A stretch of DNA of 64,000 nt from Duganella phyllosphaerae (GCF_001758785.1 NZ_LROM01000071.1:62001-126000); one strand, 5' to 3'; counted from the first letter of the stretch, positions 9,385 through 18,541 are shown. Program-made: numbers and translations. Notes: generated by a model from the letters alone, not told the origin.

Positions 9385-11751
9385 ATGCGTACAACCTTCG
9401 GCCTGATGGCCTTATGCCTGACCGTGTCCGCCTTTGCGGCCGAACCTTTCGACGACAAGTTCCGTCAACTGGATGAAGTTCTCCCTACCGCCAATACCTA
9501 TCGCACGGCCTCCGGCGCCCCCGGCGCGGCCTACTGGCAGCAGCGCGCCGACTACACCATCCGCGCCACGCTGGACGAGTCGAAGCGCGCCATCACCGGC
9601 ACGGAGCAGATCCGCTATCACAACAATTCGCCCGACACCCTCACCTACCTGTGGGTGCAGCTCGACCAGAACATCTACAAGAAGGATTCCGACGCCCGCA
9701 TGATGCTCACGCAGCCATCGCGTGAAGCGTGGACCAAGCCGCGCGGCGCCGAAGACGGCTTCAAGTTCGAAGGCCTGCGCGGCGTGCTGGCCGGCCGCGA
9801 CTTCGACGGCGGCTTCAAGATCAGCGCCGTCACCGCCGGCGGCCAGCCGCTCAGGCACGTCATCAACCGCACCATGATGCGCATCGACCTGCCAGCGCCA
9901 TTGAAGCCGGGCCAGACCTACAGCTTCAATATCGACTGGTCGTACAACATCAACGAGCAGCTGGTGCTGGGCGGCCGCTCCGGCTACGAGCATTTTGAAG
10001 CGGACAAGAACGACCTGTTCGAGATCGCCCAGTGGTTCCCGCGCATGGCCGCCTACTACGACGTCACGGGCTGGCAGCACAAGCAGTTCCTGGGCGCTGG
10101 CGAATTCACGCTGGAATTCGGCGACTATGATGTGAAACTGACGGTGCCGGCCGACCACGTGGTCGCTTCCACCGGCGAACTGCAAAACCCCGGCGACGTC
10201 TTGACCGCAGCGCAGCGCGACCGCCTGGCCAAGGCCAAGACGTCGGACAAGCCGGTGGTCATCGTCACCCAGGCCGAAGCCGAGCAGGCCGAAAAATCGG
10301 TGAGCACCGCCGCGAAAACCTGGCACTTCAAGGCCGCCAACGTGCGCGACTTCGCCTGGGCGTCGAGCCGCAAGTTCGTCTGGGATGCACAGGGCTACAA
10401 GAAGGGCGGCACCAATGTGCTGGCCATGTCCTACTATCCGAAGGAAGGCAACCCGCTGTGGGAGAAGTACAGCACCCAGGCGATCATCCACACCATCGAG
10501 CAGTACAACAAGTTCAGCTTCGACTACCCGTATCCGACCGCGATCTCGGTCAACGGCCCGGTGGGCGGCATGGAGTATCCGATGATCTCGTTCAACGGTC
10601 CGCGTCCGACCAAGGACAAGAAGACCGGCGAAATCTCGTACTCGCAGCAGACCAAGTATGGCCTGATCGGCGTGATCATCCACGAAGTGGGCCACAACTA
10701 CTACCCGATGATCGTCAACTCCGACGAGCGCCAGTGGACCTGGATGGATGAAGGCCTCAACACCTTCGTGCAGTACCTGGCAGAACAGGCCTGGGAAGAC
10801 AATTATCCGTCACGGCGTGGCGAGCCGCGCAACATCGTCGACTACATGCGCAGCCAGAACCAGGTGCCGATCATGACCAACTCGGAGTCGTTGCTGCAGT
10901 TCGGGAACAACGCCTACGCCAAGCCGGCCACCGCACTGAACATCCTGCGCGAGACCATCCTGGGCCGCGAGCTGTTCGACTACGCGTTCAAGGAATACGC
11001 CCAGCGCTGGAAGTTCAAGCGCCCCACCCCGGCCGATTTCTTCCGCACCATGGAAGACGCATCGGGCACGGACCTCGACTGGTTCTGGCGTGGCTGGTTC
11101 TACACCACCGACCCGGTCGACATCAGCGTCGATGGCATCAGCGAGTACGGCGTCAACACGCAAGACCCGGAAAAGGAAAAGGCATGGCGCCGCGCGCAGA
11201 AGGAAGCGCAGCCAGTGTCGATTTCGCAGCAGTTGAACAAGTCGATTCCGAAGCGCACCGACGCCCACCCGGAACTGAAGGACTTCTACAACGAGCATGA
11301 CGAGTTCACGGTGACCAACAAGGACCGCAACACGTATGCCGAATCGGTGGGCAAACTCGAACCGTGGGAAAAGCAGCTGCTCGACCAGGGCAAGCACCTG
11401 TATTTGGTGGACTTCTCCAACGTGGGCGGGCTGGTGATGCCGCTCATCCTCGAGATTGAACTCAAGAGCGGCAAGAAATACATTGAGCGCGTGCCTGCCG
11501 AAGTATGGCGCTACTCGCCGAAGAAGATCACCAAGCTGATCGTCACCGACGAGCCGATGGTGGGCCTGACCCAGGACCCGTACTGGGAAACCGCCGATAT
11601 CGACACCAGCAACAACGCCTGGCCGCGCAAACCGACCCAGTCGCGCCTGGAGCTGTTCAAGACCGAGCGTGACAAGGTCAACCTGATGCGCGACTACAAT
11701 ACCCCCCTGAAAGCCAAGGACGACAAGTCCAAGGCCGAAGCGGGCAACTGA
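9385..11751 (+). CDS. M1 family metallopeptidase, exported
   Basis: This is a 788-residue zinc aminopeptidase-like protein of the M1 (gluzincin) clan with a signal peptide (ending SAFAAEP). The zinc site is complete: H433-E434-V-G-H437 and E456 (WMDEGLN), with the expected 18-residue spacing. The family exopeptidase motif GAMEN appears as GGMEYP. The N-terminal beta domain (SKRAITGTEQIRYHNNS) fits the family. Its stop overlaps the start of the DUF6702 gene by one base (TGATG), so the two form an operon. It probably acts in the periplasm on peptides. Confidence 0.93.
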   Translation: MRTTFGLMALCLTVSAFAAEPFDDKFRQLDEVLPTANTYRTASGAPGAAYWQQRADYTIRATLDESKRAITGTEQIRYHNNSPDTLTYLWVQLDQNIYKKDSDARMMLTQPSREAWTKPRGAEDGFKFEGLRGVLAGRDFDGGFKISAVTAGGQPLRHVINRTMMRIDLPAPLKPGQTYSFNIDWSYNINEQLVLGGRSGYEHFEADKNDLFEIAQWFPRMAAYYDVTGWQHKQFLGAGEFTLEFGDYDVKLTVPADHVVASTGELQNPGDVLTAAQRDRLAKAKTSDKPVVIVTQAEAEQAEKSVSTAAKTWHFKAANVRDFAWASSRKFVWDAQGYKKGGTNVLAMSYYPKEGNPLWEKYSTQAIIHTIEQYNKFSFDYPYPTAISVNGPVGGMEYPMISFNGPRPTKDKKTGEISYSQQTKYGLIGVIIHEVGHNYYPMIVNSDERQWTWMDEGLNTFVQYLAEQAWEDNYPSRRGEPRNIVDYMRSQNQVPIMTNSESLLQFGNNAYAKPATALNILRETILGRELFDYAFKEYAQRWKFKRPTPADFFRTMEDASGTDLDWFWRGWFYTTDPVDISVDGISEYGVNTQDPEKEKAWRRAQKEAQPVSISQQLNKSIPKRTDAHPELKDFYNEHDEFTVTNKDRNTYAESVGKLEPWEKQLLDQGKHLYLVDFSNVGGLVMPLILEIELKSGKKYIERVPAEVWRYSPKKITKLIVTDEPMVGLTQDPYWETADIDTSNNAWPRKPTQSRLELFKTERDKVNLMRDYNTPLKAKDDKSKAEAGN

Positions 11752-12242
11752 TGCTGCGCAGCGTTATCCGCTGCGCCGCCGCCGTGCTGGCGTTCTCCAG
11801 CGCGGCGGCAAGCGCCCATAACTACCACATGGGCATCGCCGACATCAGCTACAACGAGCGCACCGGCAGCACCGAGATCGTCCATACCTACACTGCGCAC
11901 GACGTGGCCACGCTGCTCACCAGGCAGGCCGGCCGCGTGGTGGACCTCGGCCAGCCGGGCAGCGAAGCGCTGCTGCGCAAGTACGCCGAACAGCAGTTCA
12001 CCGTGTCGGGCCGCAAGGGCGAACGCCTGCCGCTCACCTGGATCGGCATGAAGGCCGATGCGGACAGCGTGGTGATCTTCCAGGAGATTGCCCGCACACG
12101 TTTGGCTGCCGGATCGCGTATCCATAACGCGGTGCTGACGGACCTGATTCCAACGCAGAAGAACACCGTCAATGTGCAGGTGGACGGGCCGGTCAAGACC
12201 CTGATCTTCGACCAGGGCAATCTGGATCAGCTCATTCCTTAG
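11751..12242 (+). CDS. DUF6702-type exported protein
   Basis: This 163-residue protein has an N-terminal signal peptide (MLRSVIRCAAAVLAFSSAAA, then SAHNYH). The conserved early His-containing HNYHMGIADISYNERTGSTE and the later QVDGPVKTLIFDQGN match what I recall of DUF6702, a family often found next to M1-like peptidases. Translation is coupled to the upstream peptidase gene by a TGATG overlap, so it may help fold, anchor or regulate the peptidase. The biochemical role is unknown. Confidence 0.8.
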   Translation: MLRSVIRCAAAVLAFSSAAASAHNYHMGIADISYNERTGSTEIVHTYTAHDVATLLTRQAGRVVDLGQPGSEALLRKYAEQQFTVSGRKGERLPLTWIGMKADADSVVIFQEIARTRLAAGSRIHNAVLTDLIPTQKNTVNVQVDGPVKTLIFDQGNLDQLIP

Positions 12243-12274
12243 TCACTTCCTGGTCACTTCCTGGTCACTTCTTG
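12242..12274. repeat. 11-bp tandem triplication at two converging gene ends
   Basis: The unit GTCACTTCCTG occurs at 12242-12252 and 12253-12263, followed by GTCACTTCTTG at 12264-12274. It covers the last base of the DUF6702 stop codon and the stop codon of the convergent secreted-protein gene. It looks like replication slippage in non-coding sequence. Confidence 0.85.
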
Positions 12275-12930
12275 ATGACCGTGCCAAGCGCCACTGGCTG
12301 CCCGGCTGGCAGCGTTTCCACGTAATCCCTGCCACGGAACACATGCCAGCCTTGGACATCGGTGTTCGGGTCGATTTCTTTTGCGGCCGGCGCGTAACCG
12401 AGGCGCCCTTGCCAGCTTTCCTTGCCATCGGCTTCCATCGAATAGGTGATGTTCAGACCTTCGCGCTTGATGGTGCCTGTTACTGTCGGTCCATCCTCGC
12501 CCTTTGCGTGTTCCAGACCCGGGATATCGGTTTCGTCGAAGTCGATGCCGGCGCCATCGGCCAATGCGCACGGGCTTTTCATCCTGGGCCAGTCTCCGCG
12601 CGTCATGGGAGGCGCAAGCAGCATGGAGATTTCGGAAAACACGGCGGGATTGGGTTTGTCCGGGCCGGAAGTCAGGCGGATGGTATCGCTTGAATTGCTG
12701 GGCAATATGGTGATGATCGCCGCTTGTTTGCCGTCGACATCCAGATGTGCCACCGAGGCATTCGTGTAGTTCTCGACCTTGGCTTTCCACACGCGGCCCT
12801 TTTTTGCGGTGGTGCGCTCGACGTCAGTGGCGTCTGTCCATTTCAGCGTGGCGGGACAGGTAGCCTGGGCGTACGAGAACGACGGCGACGAGATTGCCAG
12901 GGCAAGCAGCAGTGATGGGCCAAGCTTCAT
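12265..12930 (-). CDS. Secreted hypothetical protein
   Basis: I do not recognise the family. The 221-residue product has a typical signal peptide (MKLGPSLLLALAISSPSFSYA, mature end near QATC). I chose this start because AGGA lies close upstream; an in-frame ATG at 13011 would add a non-signal leader. The mature part is soluble, with one early Cys (TCPATLKW), a later Cys (KSPCALADG) and a segment TVTGTIKREGLNITY suggesting a beta-rich fold. It converges on the DUF6702 gene. No function can be assigned. Confidence 0.75.
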   Translation of the reverse strand: MKLGPSLLLALAISSPSFSYAQATCPATLKWTDATDVERTTAKKGRVWKAKVENYTNASVAHLDVDGKQAAIITILPSNSSDTIRLTSGPDKPNPAVFSEISMLLAPPMTRGDWPRMKSPCALADGAGIDFDETDIPGLEHAKGEDGPTVTGTIKREGLNITYSMEADGKESWQGRLGYAPAAKEIDPNTDVQGWHVFRGRDYVETLPAGQPVALGTVIKK

Positions 12931-13130
12931 GGTTTTCCTGATGGATGAGAGACGTGTCATTGCGCAGTGTGGGCAAAGGTTGCAATTAAAGCAAATCACT
13001 CTTCTCAACATAACGCTTGTTCCTGGTTCGCGCCAAGGTGGCTAACTCCGGCCATGTCGACACCGCCTCGGCAAGGCTGTGCAGCGCCCACCTGAACCAT
13101 TCCGAATCGCGTGCGATCGCCTCTCGTTGT

Positions 13131-14102
13131 TCACGGTGCATAGCCGCTGGCTTTCAGGATGGCCGCCGGATCACGCAACGCGAGCAGCTCGCCGATGGCG
13201 GCGCGCGGATCCGGCGAGTGTGCCACGTAGGCTTCCGCGATGCGCATGCCGATCCAGTAGCCGGCTTCGTGAGGCCACCCTGCTGGCGCCGATCCGTAAT
13301 TGGTGAACCAGCGCCGGAAGCGACTGTCAGCCATCGGGTTGGCCAGGCTGGCGCTGTCTTTTTGCATGGCCAGGCGATCGCGCTGGAACTCCTGCCACAG
13401 CCATGGCTCACGCTCTCGGGCCCACCCATCGCGCTGCCGATCCGGCACTTCGCCCGTGACCAGGCTCGCCAGGTAATCGGCGACACCCTCGAGCAACGCC
13501 TGGTTCAGCAGGGGATCGGCTGCGGCTTGCGGCGTGTCGTCACGCTGCCAGGTGTGCACCGTCTCGTGGGCGAAGAACGCGCGCATCCTGGTGCGGAACT
13601 GTTCGGGAGTGGTGCCCGGCAAGCAGGTCACTTCCAGGCCGATCACTTGCGCGTCCCGGCTGGCAGTGCCGCCCGAGTTACCAGCGCCGAAGACCACGTG
13701 AATCGCCGGCAACGGACGTTCCGGCAGCAAACCGGCGAAAGCGAGGTAGATCGCCCGCAGGTCGCTGCGCAGTGCTGGCAACTGCGGCAGGCACTCCCTG
13801 ATCGCGTAGCGATAATTGTCGGTCCTGGCGGCCACCGCGCGCGCCAGGCGCCTGGCGTCGACGATGCGCATGGGCGTGAAGATGCCGACGCCAGCTCCAG
13901 CGCCGTCAAGGTAGTCGCGCTGCAGCATCTCTGCGGTGGGTACGGCGCCGTCCTTCAGCAAGAGGGCGAAGCGCTGCGCATCGCGCGCGTCGATGTCGGC
14001 TGCCAACGGATCGACGCCGCCGCGCGGGTGGGCAACTGGTTGCGCCAGGGCCTGGCTTGCGACCACGGTGAAGACCAACAGTGCTGCAAGCTTTTTTATC
14101 AT
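13131..14102 (-). CDS. Exported zinc protease-like protein (HExxH, DUF2268-like)
   Basis: The 323-residue protein begins with a signal peptide (MIKKLAALLVFTVVASQALA). It carries a metal-binding helix H179-E180-T-V-H183 followed by E205 in LEGVADYLA, a pattern like the DUF2268 predicted Zn-dependent proteases. A conserved beta strand before it (VIGLEVTCLPG) and a final segment with HEAGYWIGMRIAEAYV support the assignment. It is probably a periplasmic peptidase of unknown substrate. It is monocistronic on the minus strand, with about 200 bases to the preceding gene. Confidence 0.75.
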   Translation of the reverse strand: MIKKLAALLVFTVVASQALAQPVAHPRGGVDPLAADIDARDAQRFALLLKDGAVPTAEMLQRDYLDGAGAGVGIFTPMRIVDARRLARAVAARTDNYRYAIRECLPQLPALRSDLRAIYLAFAGLLPERPLPAIHVVFGAGNSGGTASRDAQVIGLEVTCLPGTTPEQFRTRMRAFFAHETVHTWQRDDTPQAAADPLLNQALLEGVADYLASLVTGEVPDRQRDGWAREREPWLWQEFQRDRLAMQKDSASLANPMADSRFRRWFTNYGSAPAGWPHEAGYWIGMRIAEAYVAHSPDPRAAIGELLALRDPAAILKASGYAP

Positions 14103-14182
14103 TGTGGTGGGGTCATCGTTTGGGGCCTGGTTAGGCGAACTAATCGAACTTTAACCCATCCAATAACTTGGGCGACAGTTAA

Positions 14183-14335
14183 ATGGGAACAATCAGGCTG
14201 TGAATGTAAAGTCTGGCTGATCGACAGGCCCGCGCGCGGATACTGGTCAGACTGCAACGCATGATTGCCGGAAGTTTTGGCGACTGCAAACCGTTGACCG
14301 ACTGGAAAGACTGGAACAGGAGAAATGCAATATGA
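14183..14335 (+). pseudogene. Degraded HigB/RelE-like toxin gene
   Basis: One frame reads MGTIRL, two stops (14201 and 14207), then SLADRQARARILVRLQRM and IAGSFGDCKP. It then jumps to DWKDWNRRNAI and a TGA at 14333-14335. The conserved segment matches the N-terminal half of HigB-type toxins (typically about 95-100 residues, with an ADRQARARI...RL....GNFGD pattern). The central catalytic beta strands are absent and only a C-terminal tail remains. The final TGA overlaps the ATG of the antitoxin remnant (ATGA), the usual coupling in these operons. The two in-frame stops plus the deletion mean it cannot make active toxin. Confidence 0.7.
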
Positions 14336-14579
14336 GTAATTCGTCCCGCCCGCACGACGATGCAGTCGTGGAACTGCTGCGAGAGGATCCAGCACTGGTC
14401 GATGAATACCTCGCAGCAGCCCTGGAAGATGCAGACAAAGAAGGCGGTCGTCAGGGACTGCTGGCGGCGTTACGCCATGTTGCCGAAGCGCAGGGCATGG
14501 CGAACGTTGCCGAGCGCTGCTGGCGGTACTCGATGCGGCCGGACCCAAGCTTGGCGTGCATCGCGCACTGCCAGCCTGA
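14332..14579 (+). pseudogene. Degraded HigA-like antitoxin gene with HTH deleted
   Basis: The first 63 or so codons encode a typical addiction-module antidote N-terminus (DDAVVELLREDPALVDEYL, then AALEDADKEGG and VAEAQGMANVAERC). Intact relatives continue with a helix-turn-helix. Here the sequence changes frame after AERC, and the normal family tail LLAVLDAAGPKLGVHRALPA is found in another frame at 14517-14576, ending at TGA 14577-14579. So about 30 codons with the DNA-binding helices were lost together with the reading frame. The uninterrupted frame would instead run to 14628 with unrelated residues. A GGAG-like site precedes the ATG. Confidence 0.72.
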
Positions 14580-14596
14580 TAGTCCAAAGCCGACGG

Positions 14597-16261
14597 TTAA
14601 AACGCTTCCCACTCATCGGCAGCGGTAGCCGGCGCTTTCAGCTTCGGTTGCGCCTTGGCCGCAACGCGCGCGACCGGTTTCACCGGCGCCGGCTTCATCA
14701 CCGTCTTGGCGCCCTGCCCGGCCGCGATGGTAAACGCAGCCACCGTCTGCTCCAGCATGTCGGCCTGCTCGCGCAAGGTCTCGGCGGCGGCAGCGGTTTC
14801 TTCCACCAGCGCGGAGTTCTGTTGCGTGGTGCCGTCCATCTCGGTGATGGCCTTGTGGATCTGGGCGATGCCGTCGTTCTGCTCTTGCGTGGCGGCGCTG
14901 ATTTCGCCCACGATGTCGGTCACCTGGCGGATGCTCGAGACCACGTCATGCATGGTGGTGCCGGCCTGCTCCACCAGCCTGGTGCCCGAGCCTACCTTTT
15001 CCACCGAGTCGTCGATCAGGGTCTTGATCTCTTTCGCGGCGGCCGCCGAGCGCTGCGCCAGGTTGCGCACTTCGCTCGCTACCACGGCAAAGCCACGGCC
15101 CTGCTCACCGGCGCGCGCCGCTTCCACGGCCGCGTTCAGGGCCAGGATATTGGTCTGGAAAGCGATGCCGTCGATGACCGAGATGATGTCCACGATCTTG
15201 CGCGACGATTCGTTGATCGACCCCATGGTCACCACCACCTGCTCCACCACCGCGCCGCCCTCGGAGGCCACCTGCGAGGCCGAAAGCGCCAGCTGGTTGG
15301 CCTGGCGCGCATTGTCGGCGTTCTGGCCGACGGTGGACGTCAGCTGGTGCATGCTGGCGGACGTCTGTTCCAGCGCTGCCGCCTGGGTGGCGGTGCGCTG
15401 CGCCAGGTCGCCGGTGCCGGCTGCGATCTGGTTCGAGGCCGAACCGACCGCGCTGGTGGATGCGCGCACGGTGTCGATCACGCGGCCGATCTGCGTCAGC
15501 AGCTGGTTGAAAGCCACCGCGGTCTGGCCGATTTCGTCCATGCGCGCGACCGGGATCTTGCGCGTCAGGTCCAGCGTTTCGCTCACGTGCACCAGCGTGC
15601 TGCGGATCGATTCCAGGCTGCCCTTGATCAGCTTATACAGCTGCCAGGCCAGCGCGCCAGTCACCAGCAGCGCCAGCGCCACCACGCTTACCAAGAGCGT
15701 AAACGCAAAATCGTAGGCGGCCACGCTCTCGTCGCGCACATTGGCAATGAGCTTGTTGTTATAGGCGATGTGGTCATCGAAACCCTTGGTCAGCGCAGCG
15801 GCGGTGAGCGCCAGCGGCGTGCCGGGCATCAGCGTGGCGCGCACGGCGTCCATGTCGCCGGCGTGGGCGCCCGCGATGAATGGCACCAACGCCTGGCGGT
15901 AGGCTGCCATGTTCTGCTTGTCCTGCTCCAGCATCTTGCGGTCGGTGTCGTCGAAGATGCGGTTTTTCTCGTAGTTGGCCAGCACCTCGTCGAACCTGGC
16001 GTGGGCGTCGTTGTAGGCCTTGTCCAGGTCCGTCTTGTCTGCCAGGTTGGAGAAGACCGACAGGCGATAACCGGCCAGGCGGGTGGCGGCGGCAAAGCTC
16101 TTGGCGGAATTGAGTCCTTCGATGCTCGGGATCAAACGGGTTTGCACCATGTCGAGGCGATGGTGGGCGTTGGACAGCTGGGACAGGCCAGTGACGCCAA
16201 CGAAAATCAGGGCCAGCAAGGCCACCGACAAGGTCAAGATCAAGCGCTTGGTGATACTCAT
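14597..16261 (-). CDS. Methyl-accepting chemotaxis protein
   Basis: This is a 554-residue transmembrane chemoreceptor. It has an N-terminal helix (about residues 8-28), a periplasmic four-helix-bundle sensor domain, a second membrane helix near 190, a HAMP domain ([20 protein letters not shown] onwards) and a signalling domain with the tip sequence [20 protein letters not shown]. The protein ends in EWEAF, which resembles the C-terminal pentapeptide (NWETF type) that tethers the methyltransferase CheR. I chose MSITKR because GGAAAAG precedes it; an ATG four codons upstream lacks a ribosome site. A sigma-70-like promoter lies at 16316-16344. Confidence 0.93.
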   Translation of the reverse strand: MSITKRLILTLSVALLALIFVGVTGLSQLSNAHHRLDMVQTRLIPSIEGLNSAKSFAAATRLAGYRLSVFSNLADKTDLDKAYNDAHARFDEVLANYEKNRIFDDTDRKMLEQDKQNMAAYRQALVPFIAGAHAGDMDAVRATLMPGTPLALTAAALTKGFDDHIAYNNKLIANVRDESVAAYDFAFTLLVSVVALALLVTGALAWQLYKLIKGSLESIRSTLVHVSETLDLTRKIPVARMDEIGQTAVAFNQLLTQIGRVIDTVRASTSAVGSASNQIAAGTGDLAQRTATQAAALEQTSASMHQLTSTVGQNADNARQANQLALSASQVASEGGAVVEQVVVTMGSINESSRKIVDIISVIDGIAFQTNILALNAAVEAARAGEQGRGFAVVASEVRNLAQRSAAAAKEIKTLIDDSVEKVGSGTRLVEQAGTTMHDVVSSIRQVTDIVGEISAATQEQNDGIAQIHKAITEMDGTTQQNSALVEETAAAAETLREQADMLEQTVAAFTIAAGQGAKTVMKPAPVKPVARVAAKAQPKLKAPATAADEWEAF

Positions 16262-16315
16262 AGACTTTTCCATGGAAAGTGAGGGGTGGCGGTCATCTTG
16301 ACGCGACCTGCCGGC

Positions 16316-16344
16316 ACTATACTCTAAATGTTTCCGATGGGCAA
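16316..16344 (-). promoter_or_regulatory. Sigma-70-like promoter of the chemoreceptor gene
   Basis: On the minus strand TTGCCC (16344-16339) and TATAGT (16321-16316) are separated by exactly 17 bases. They lie 55 bases upstream of the chosen start codon. No convincing FliA-type (sigma-28) promoter was found here. Confidence 0.5.
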
Positions 16345-16381
16345 TTATACTAACGTATTATCTACACAGTTGTTGCCTGAA

Positions 16382-17194
16382 TCACGTGACAACCGGGGAT
16401 GCCGTCGCGGATGGGCCAGTTACCATCGTTCTGGCAGGGACGGCGGCCATGACGTTGATGCAGTCGTACGCCGCATCGTCGAGATAATCGAACGACTCGA
16501 TGCGCAGCGCATCCATGGCCGTGCGCAGCCGCGCACCGGGCCACAGCAACGCTTGCCGTAAGCGCTCCACCAGCACCAGGGGCACCTGCCCGCCCGCGAT
16601 GAACGGCAAACCCGGAGCGGTCGCCGAATAGTCCAGCACCGAGATGTCGCGCAGCCGCTCCGGGTACTCCAGCGCGATATAACCATACGTGACGCAGTCG
16701 ATGGCGGCGATGTCCGCCACGCCGGCAGCCACCAGCGCCAGGCTGGCCGCATGGCTGCCCGACCATTTCACGTCCCGGAAGAACTCTGCGCCGTTAGAAA
16801 ACGGCGCCACTGCATGGCGCAACGCGTTCATGCCGCTATTGGAGTGGGCGTCGTTGATTGCAGCGACGCGACCACGCGCCTGTGCCAGGCCGGCAATGCC
16901 GCTGCCGGTGCGGGTGACGATCACGCTCGAATAGTCGCAGTGGTCGCAGCCGGGGAAATCGTAGGCGGGCGTGGCCAGCAGCTGCACCTGGCCGCGCAAC
17001 TGCGTGACATACGGGTGGCCGCAGGTCTGGCTCACCAGCAGGTCGGGCTGGCGCCAGAAGTCGATCAGCGTGCCAGGCTGCTCCAGCGTGGCGTGCACCC
17101 CCACCTGCTCGATCAGCTCCGCGAGCAGGGTTTCGTAACCCTGCGTCAAGCGGGGCGAGACGTTATACATGGGCAGCGCGGTTTTCCAGTGCAT
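16382..17194 (-). CDS. PhnD-like substrate-binding protein (no signal peptide seen)
   Basis: The 270-residue protein belongs to the PhnD/SsuA/transferrin periplasmic-binding fold. It begins with a short beta strand (TALPMYNVSP). DLLVSQTCGHPYVTQLRGQV, then LATPAYDFPGCD, and DAHSNSGMNALRHAV follow, as in COG3221-type proteins. I started at MHWKTALPMY to keep the first strand; an ATG at 17170 is possible. The gene overlaps the end of the desaturase gene by 32 bases, so it is co-transcribed. No export signal and no ABC permease are present, so a transport role is doubtful and ligand sensing is an alternative. Confidence 0.75.
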   Translation of the reverse strand: MHWKTALPMYNVSPRLTQGYETLLAELIEQVGVHATLEQPGTLIDFWRQPDLLVSQTCGHPYVTQLRGQVQLLATPAYDFPGCDHCDYSSVIVTRTGSGIAGLAQARGRVAAINDAHSNSGMNALRHAVAPFSNGAEFFRDVKWSGSHAASLALVAAGVADIAAIDCVTYGYIALEYPERLRDISVLDYSATAPGLPFIAGGQVPLVLVERLRQALLWPGARLRTAMDALRIESFDYLDDAAYDCINVMAAVPARTMVTGPSATASPVVT

Positions 17195-18173
17195 GATCGT
17201 TCGAAGGGTGCTGGGGCATGAGGGGATGGACCGGCGCGTCGATGGCGGTAAAGCCGTAACGGCGCACCAACTCACCGTAACCGTCCACGTGGAAGCCGCC
17301 ACTGCGCGCGTTATAGGTCTCGCGCCGGGCGCGGTACACGCGCGGCAGCAGATACCACGGCAGCGACGGCAGGTCGTGGTGCACCAGGTGCAGATTGTTA
17401 TTCAAAAACAGCAGGCGGAAAAACCAGCCGGCCTCGTTGAGCACGATGCGCTGCTTGTGGTCCTGGGCCGGGCGGTGCTCGTGGTAGGAGCGTACCATGG
17501 CCAGCGACTGCGCCGGATACGCTATCGCCAGCAGGTACCACCACGCCTGCACGCTCAACGCCGACGAGATCCACCACAGCAGCGCCGCCACCATGGCGAT
17601 GTGCGCAAGCCACATCGGCACGTAGCGCCAGTCGCCGCGCAGCGGCTGGCGCACCGCCTCGAACAGCGTGCTGCCGATCGCCAGCGCGGGCCCCACCAGC
17701 ACCCGGCCCCAGAACGTCTTGTTGAACCAGTACACCAGGCGCACCGGCCGGCTCATGCCCGCCCACTCCTGCGGACAGAGGTACTGGCTCTCGGTATCGA
17801 GCGCCGGCATGGTCAGGTGGGAATCGACGTGGTGCGCCAGGTGGCCGTCGCGGTACAGGCGGTACGGGTACCAGATCGCCAGCGGCGCATAGCCGAACAG
17901 CCGGTTCACCGATGGCCACCGCGTGGGATGGCCATGTATCAGCTCGTGCTGGAGCGACATATACCAGGCGCTCCACCAGATCATCAGCAAAGTGGCCGGA
18001 ACTGCGCCCAGCACGCGCCAGTTGGCCAATGTGAGCAGCCAGCCGCCGTAGATCGCCACGATCAGCAGCCAGGTCGGCCACTCGGCGCGCCACAGTGGGC
18101 GGGCGCGCTCGAACGCCACTTCCGCGTGCTGGTGCGCATCGATGTATTCCGACCCTGTGTAGTGTTGACCCAT
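17163..18173 (-). CDS. Fatty acid desaturase family membrane protein
   Basis: This 336-residue integral membrane di-iron enzyme has the three histidine boxes of the family: HELIH (near residue 75), HLAHH (near 110) and HLVHH (near 265). Several hydrophobic helices lie between them. Such proteins introduce double bonds or hydroxyl groups into acyl or carotenoid chains using oxygen. The next gene starts inside its last codons, giving a two-gene operon with a PhnD-like protein. The exact substrate cannot be told from sequence. Confidence 0.87.
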   Translation of the reverse strand: MGQHYTGSEYIDAHQHAEVAFERARPLWRAEWPTWLLIVAIYGGWLLTLANWRVLGAVPATLLMIWWSAWYMSLQHELIHGHPTRWPSVNRLFGYAPLAIWYPYRLYRDGHLAHHVDSHLTMPALDTESQYLCPQEWAGMSRPVRLVYWFNKTFWGRVLVGPALAIGSTLFEAVRQPLRGDWRYVPMWLAHIAMVAALLWWISSALSVQAWWYLLAIAYPAQSLAMVRSYHEHRPAQDHKQRIVLNEAGWFFRLLFLNNNLHLVHHDLPSLPWYLLPRVYRARRETYNARSGGFHVDGYGELVRRYGFTAIDAPVHPLMPQHPSNDHALENRAAHV

Positions 18174-18337
18174 GTTTGATCCCCGCCGAATGGCACGTGG
18201 ATCAAGTATAGGGAGGGTCGTTAGATGGTAAAACGAATGAAAACACGCATCGTTATGTGTTTTTCGATGGGTCGTGAAGGCGGCACTAGGTGTGGCAACG
18301 TACAGCCGCGAGCGCGGCGGGGAGGCAGAATGAAGCC

Positions 18338-18538
18338 ATGGATACCTCGCTCAACATCGCCAAAAAACCACCACCTGCGGCCTACGCTCTGCATCGGCAG
18401 ATGATGGCCGTGCAGCGGACCATGTCCGCTGCTACGGTGGAAGAATCGGTGAGGGCTTCGCGTTGGGCCAACGCCTGGTACCAGCTGGTGCAGCGCAAGC
18501 TGGACCAGCTCCAGCAAGCGCCGCGCTATTTACATTGA
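18338..18538 (+). CDS. Small hypothetical protein
   Basis: This is a 66-residue soluble protein that I do not recognise. It begins MDTSLNIAKKPPPAAYALHR and is rich in Ala, Gln and Arg with amphipathic helical segments (EESVRASRWANAWYQLVQRK). GGAGG lies 12 bases before the ATG. It ends three bases before the end of the convergent Crp-family gene. Codon choice is like its neighbours, which supports a real gene. Confidence 0.55.
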   Translation: MDTSLNIAKKPPPAAYALHRQMMAVQRTMSAATVEESVRASRWANAWYQLVQRKLDQLQQAPRYLH

Positions 18539-18541
18539 GGA

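Noticed and set aside
14360..16282. A 640-codon plus-strand frame opposite the chemoreceptor gene
   Set aside because: Composition is His/Arg/Gly-rich with no domain, and the minus-strand frame is a complete chemoreceptor.
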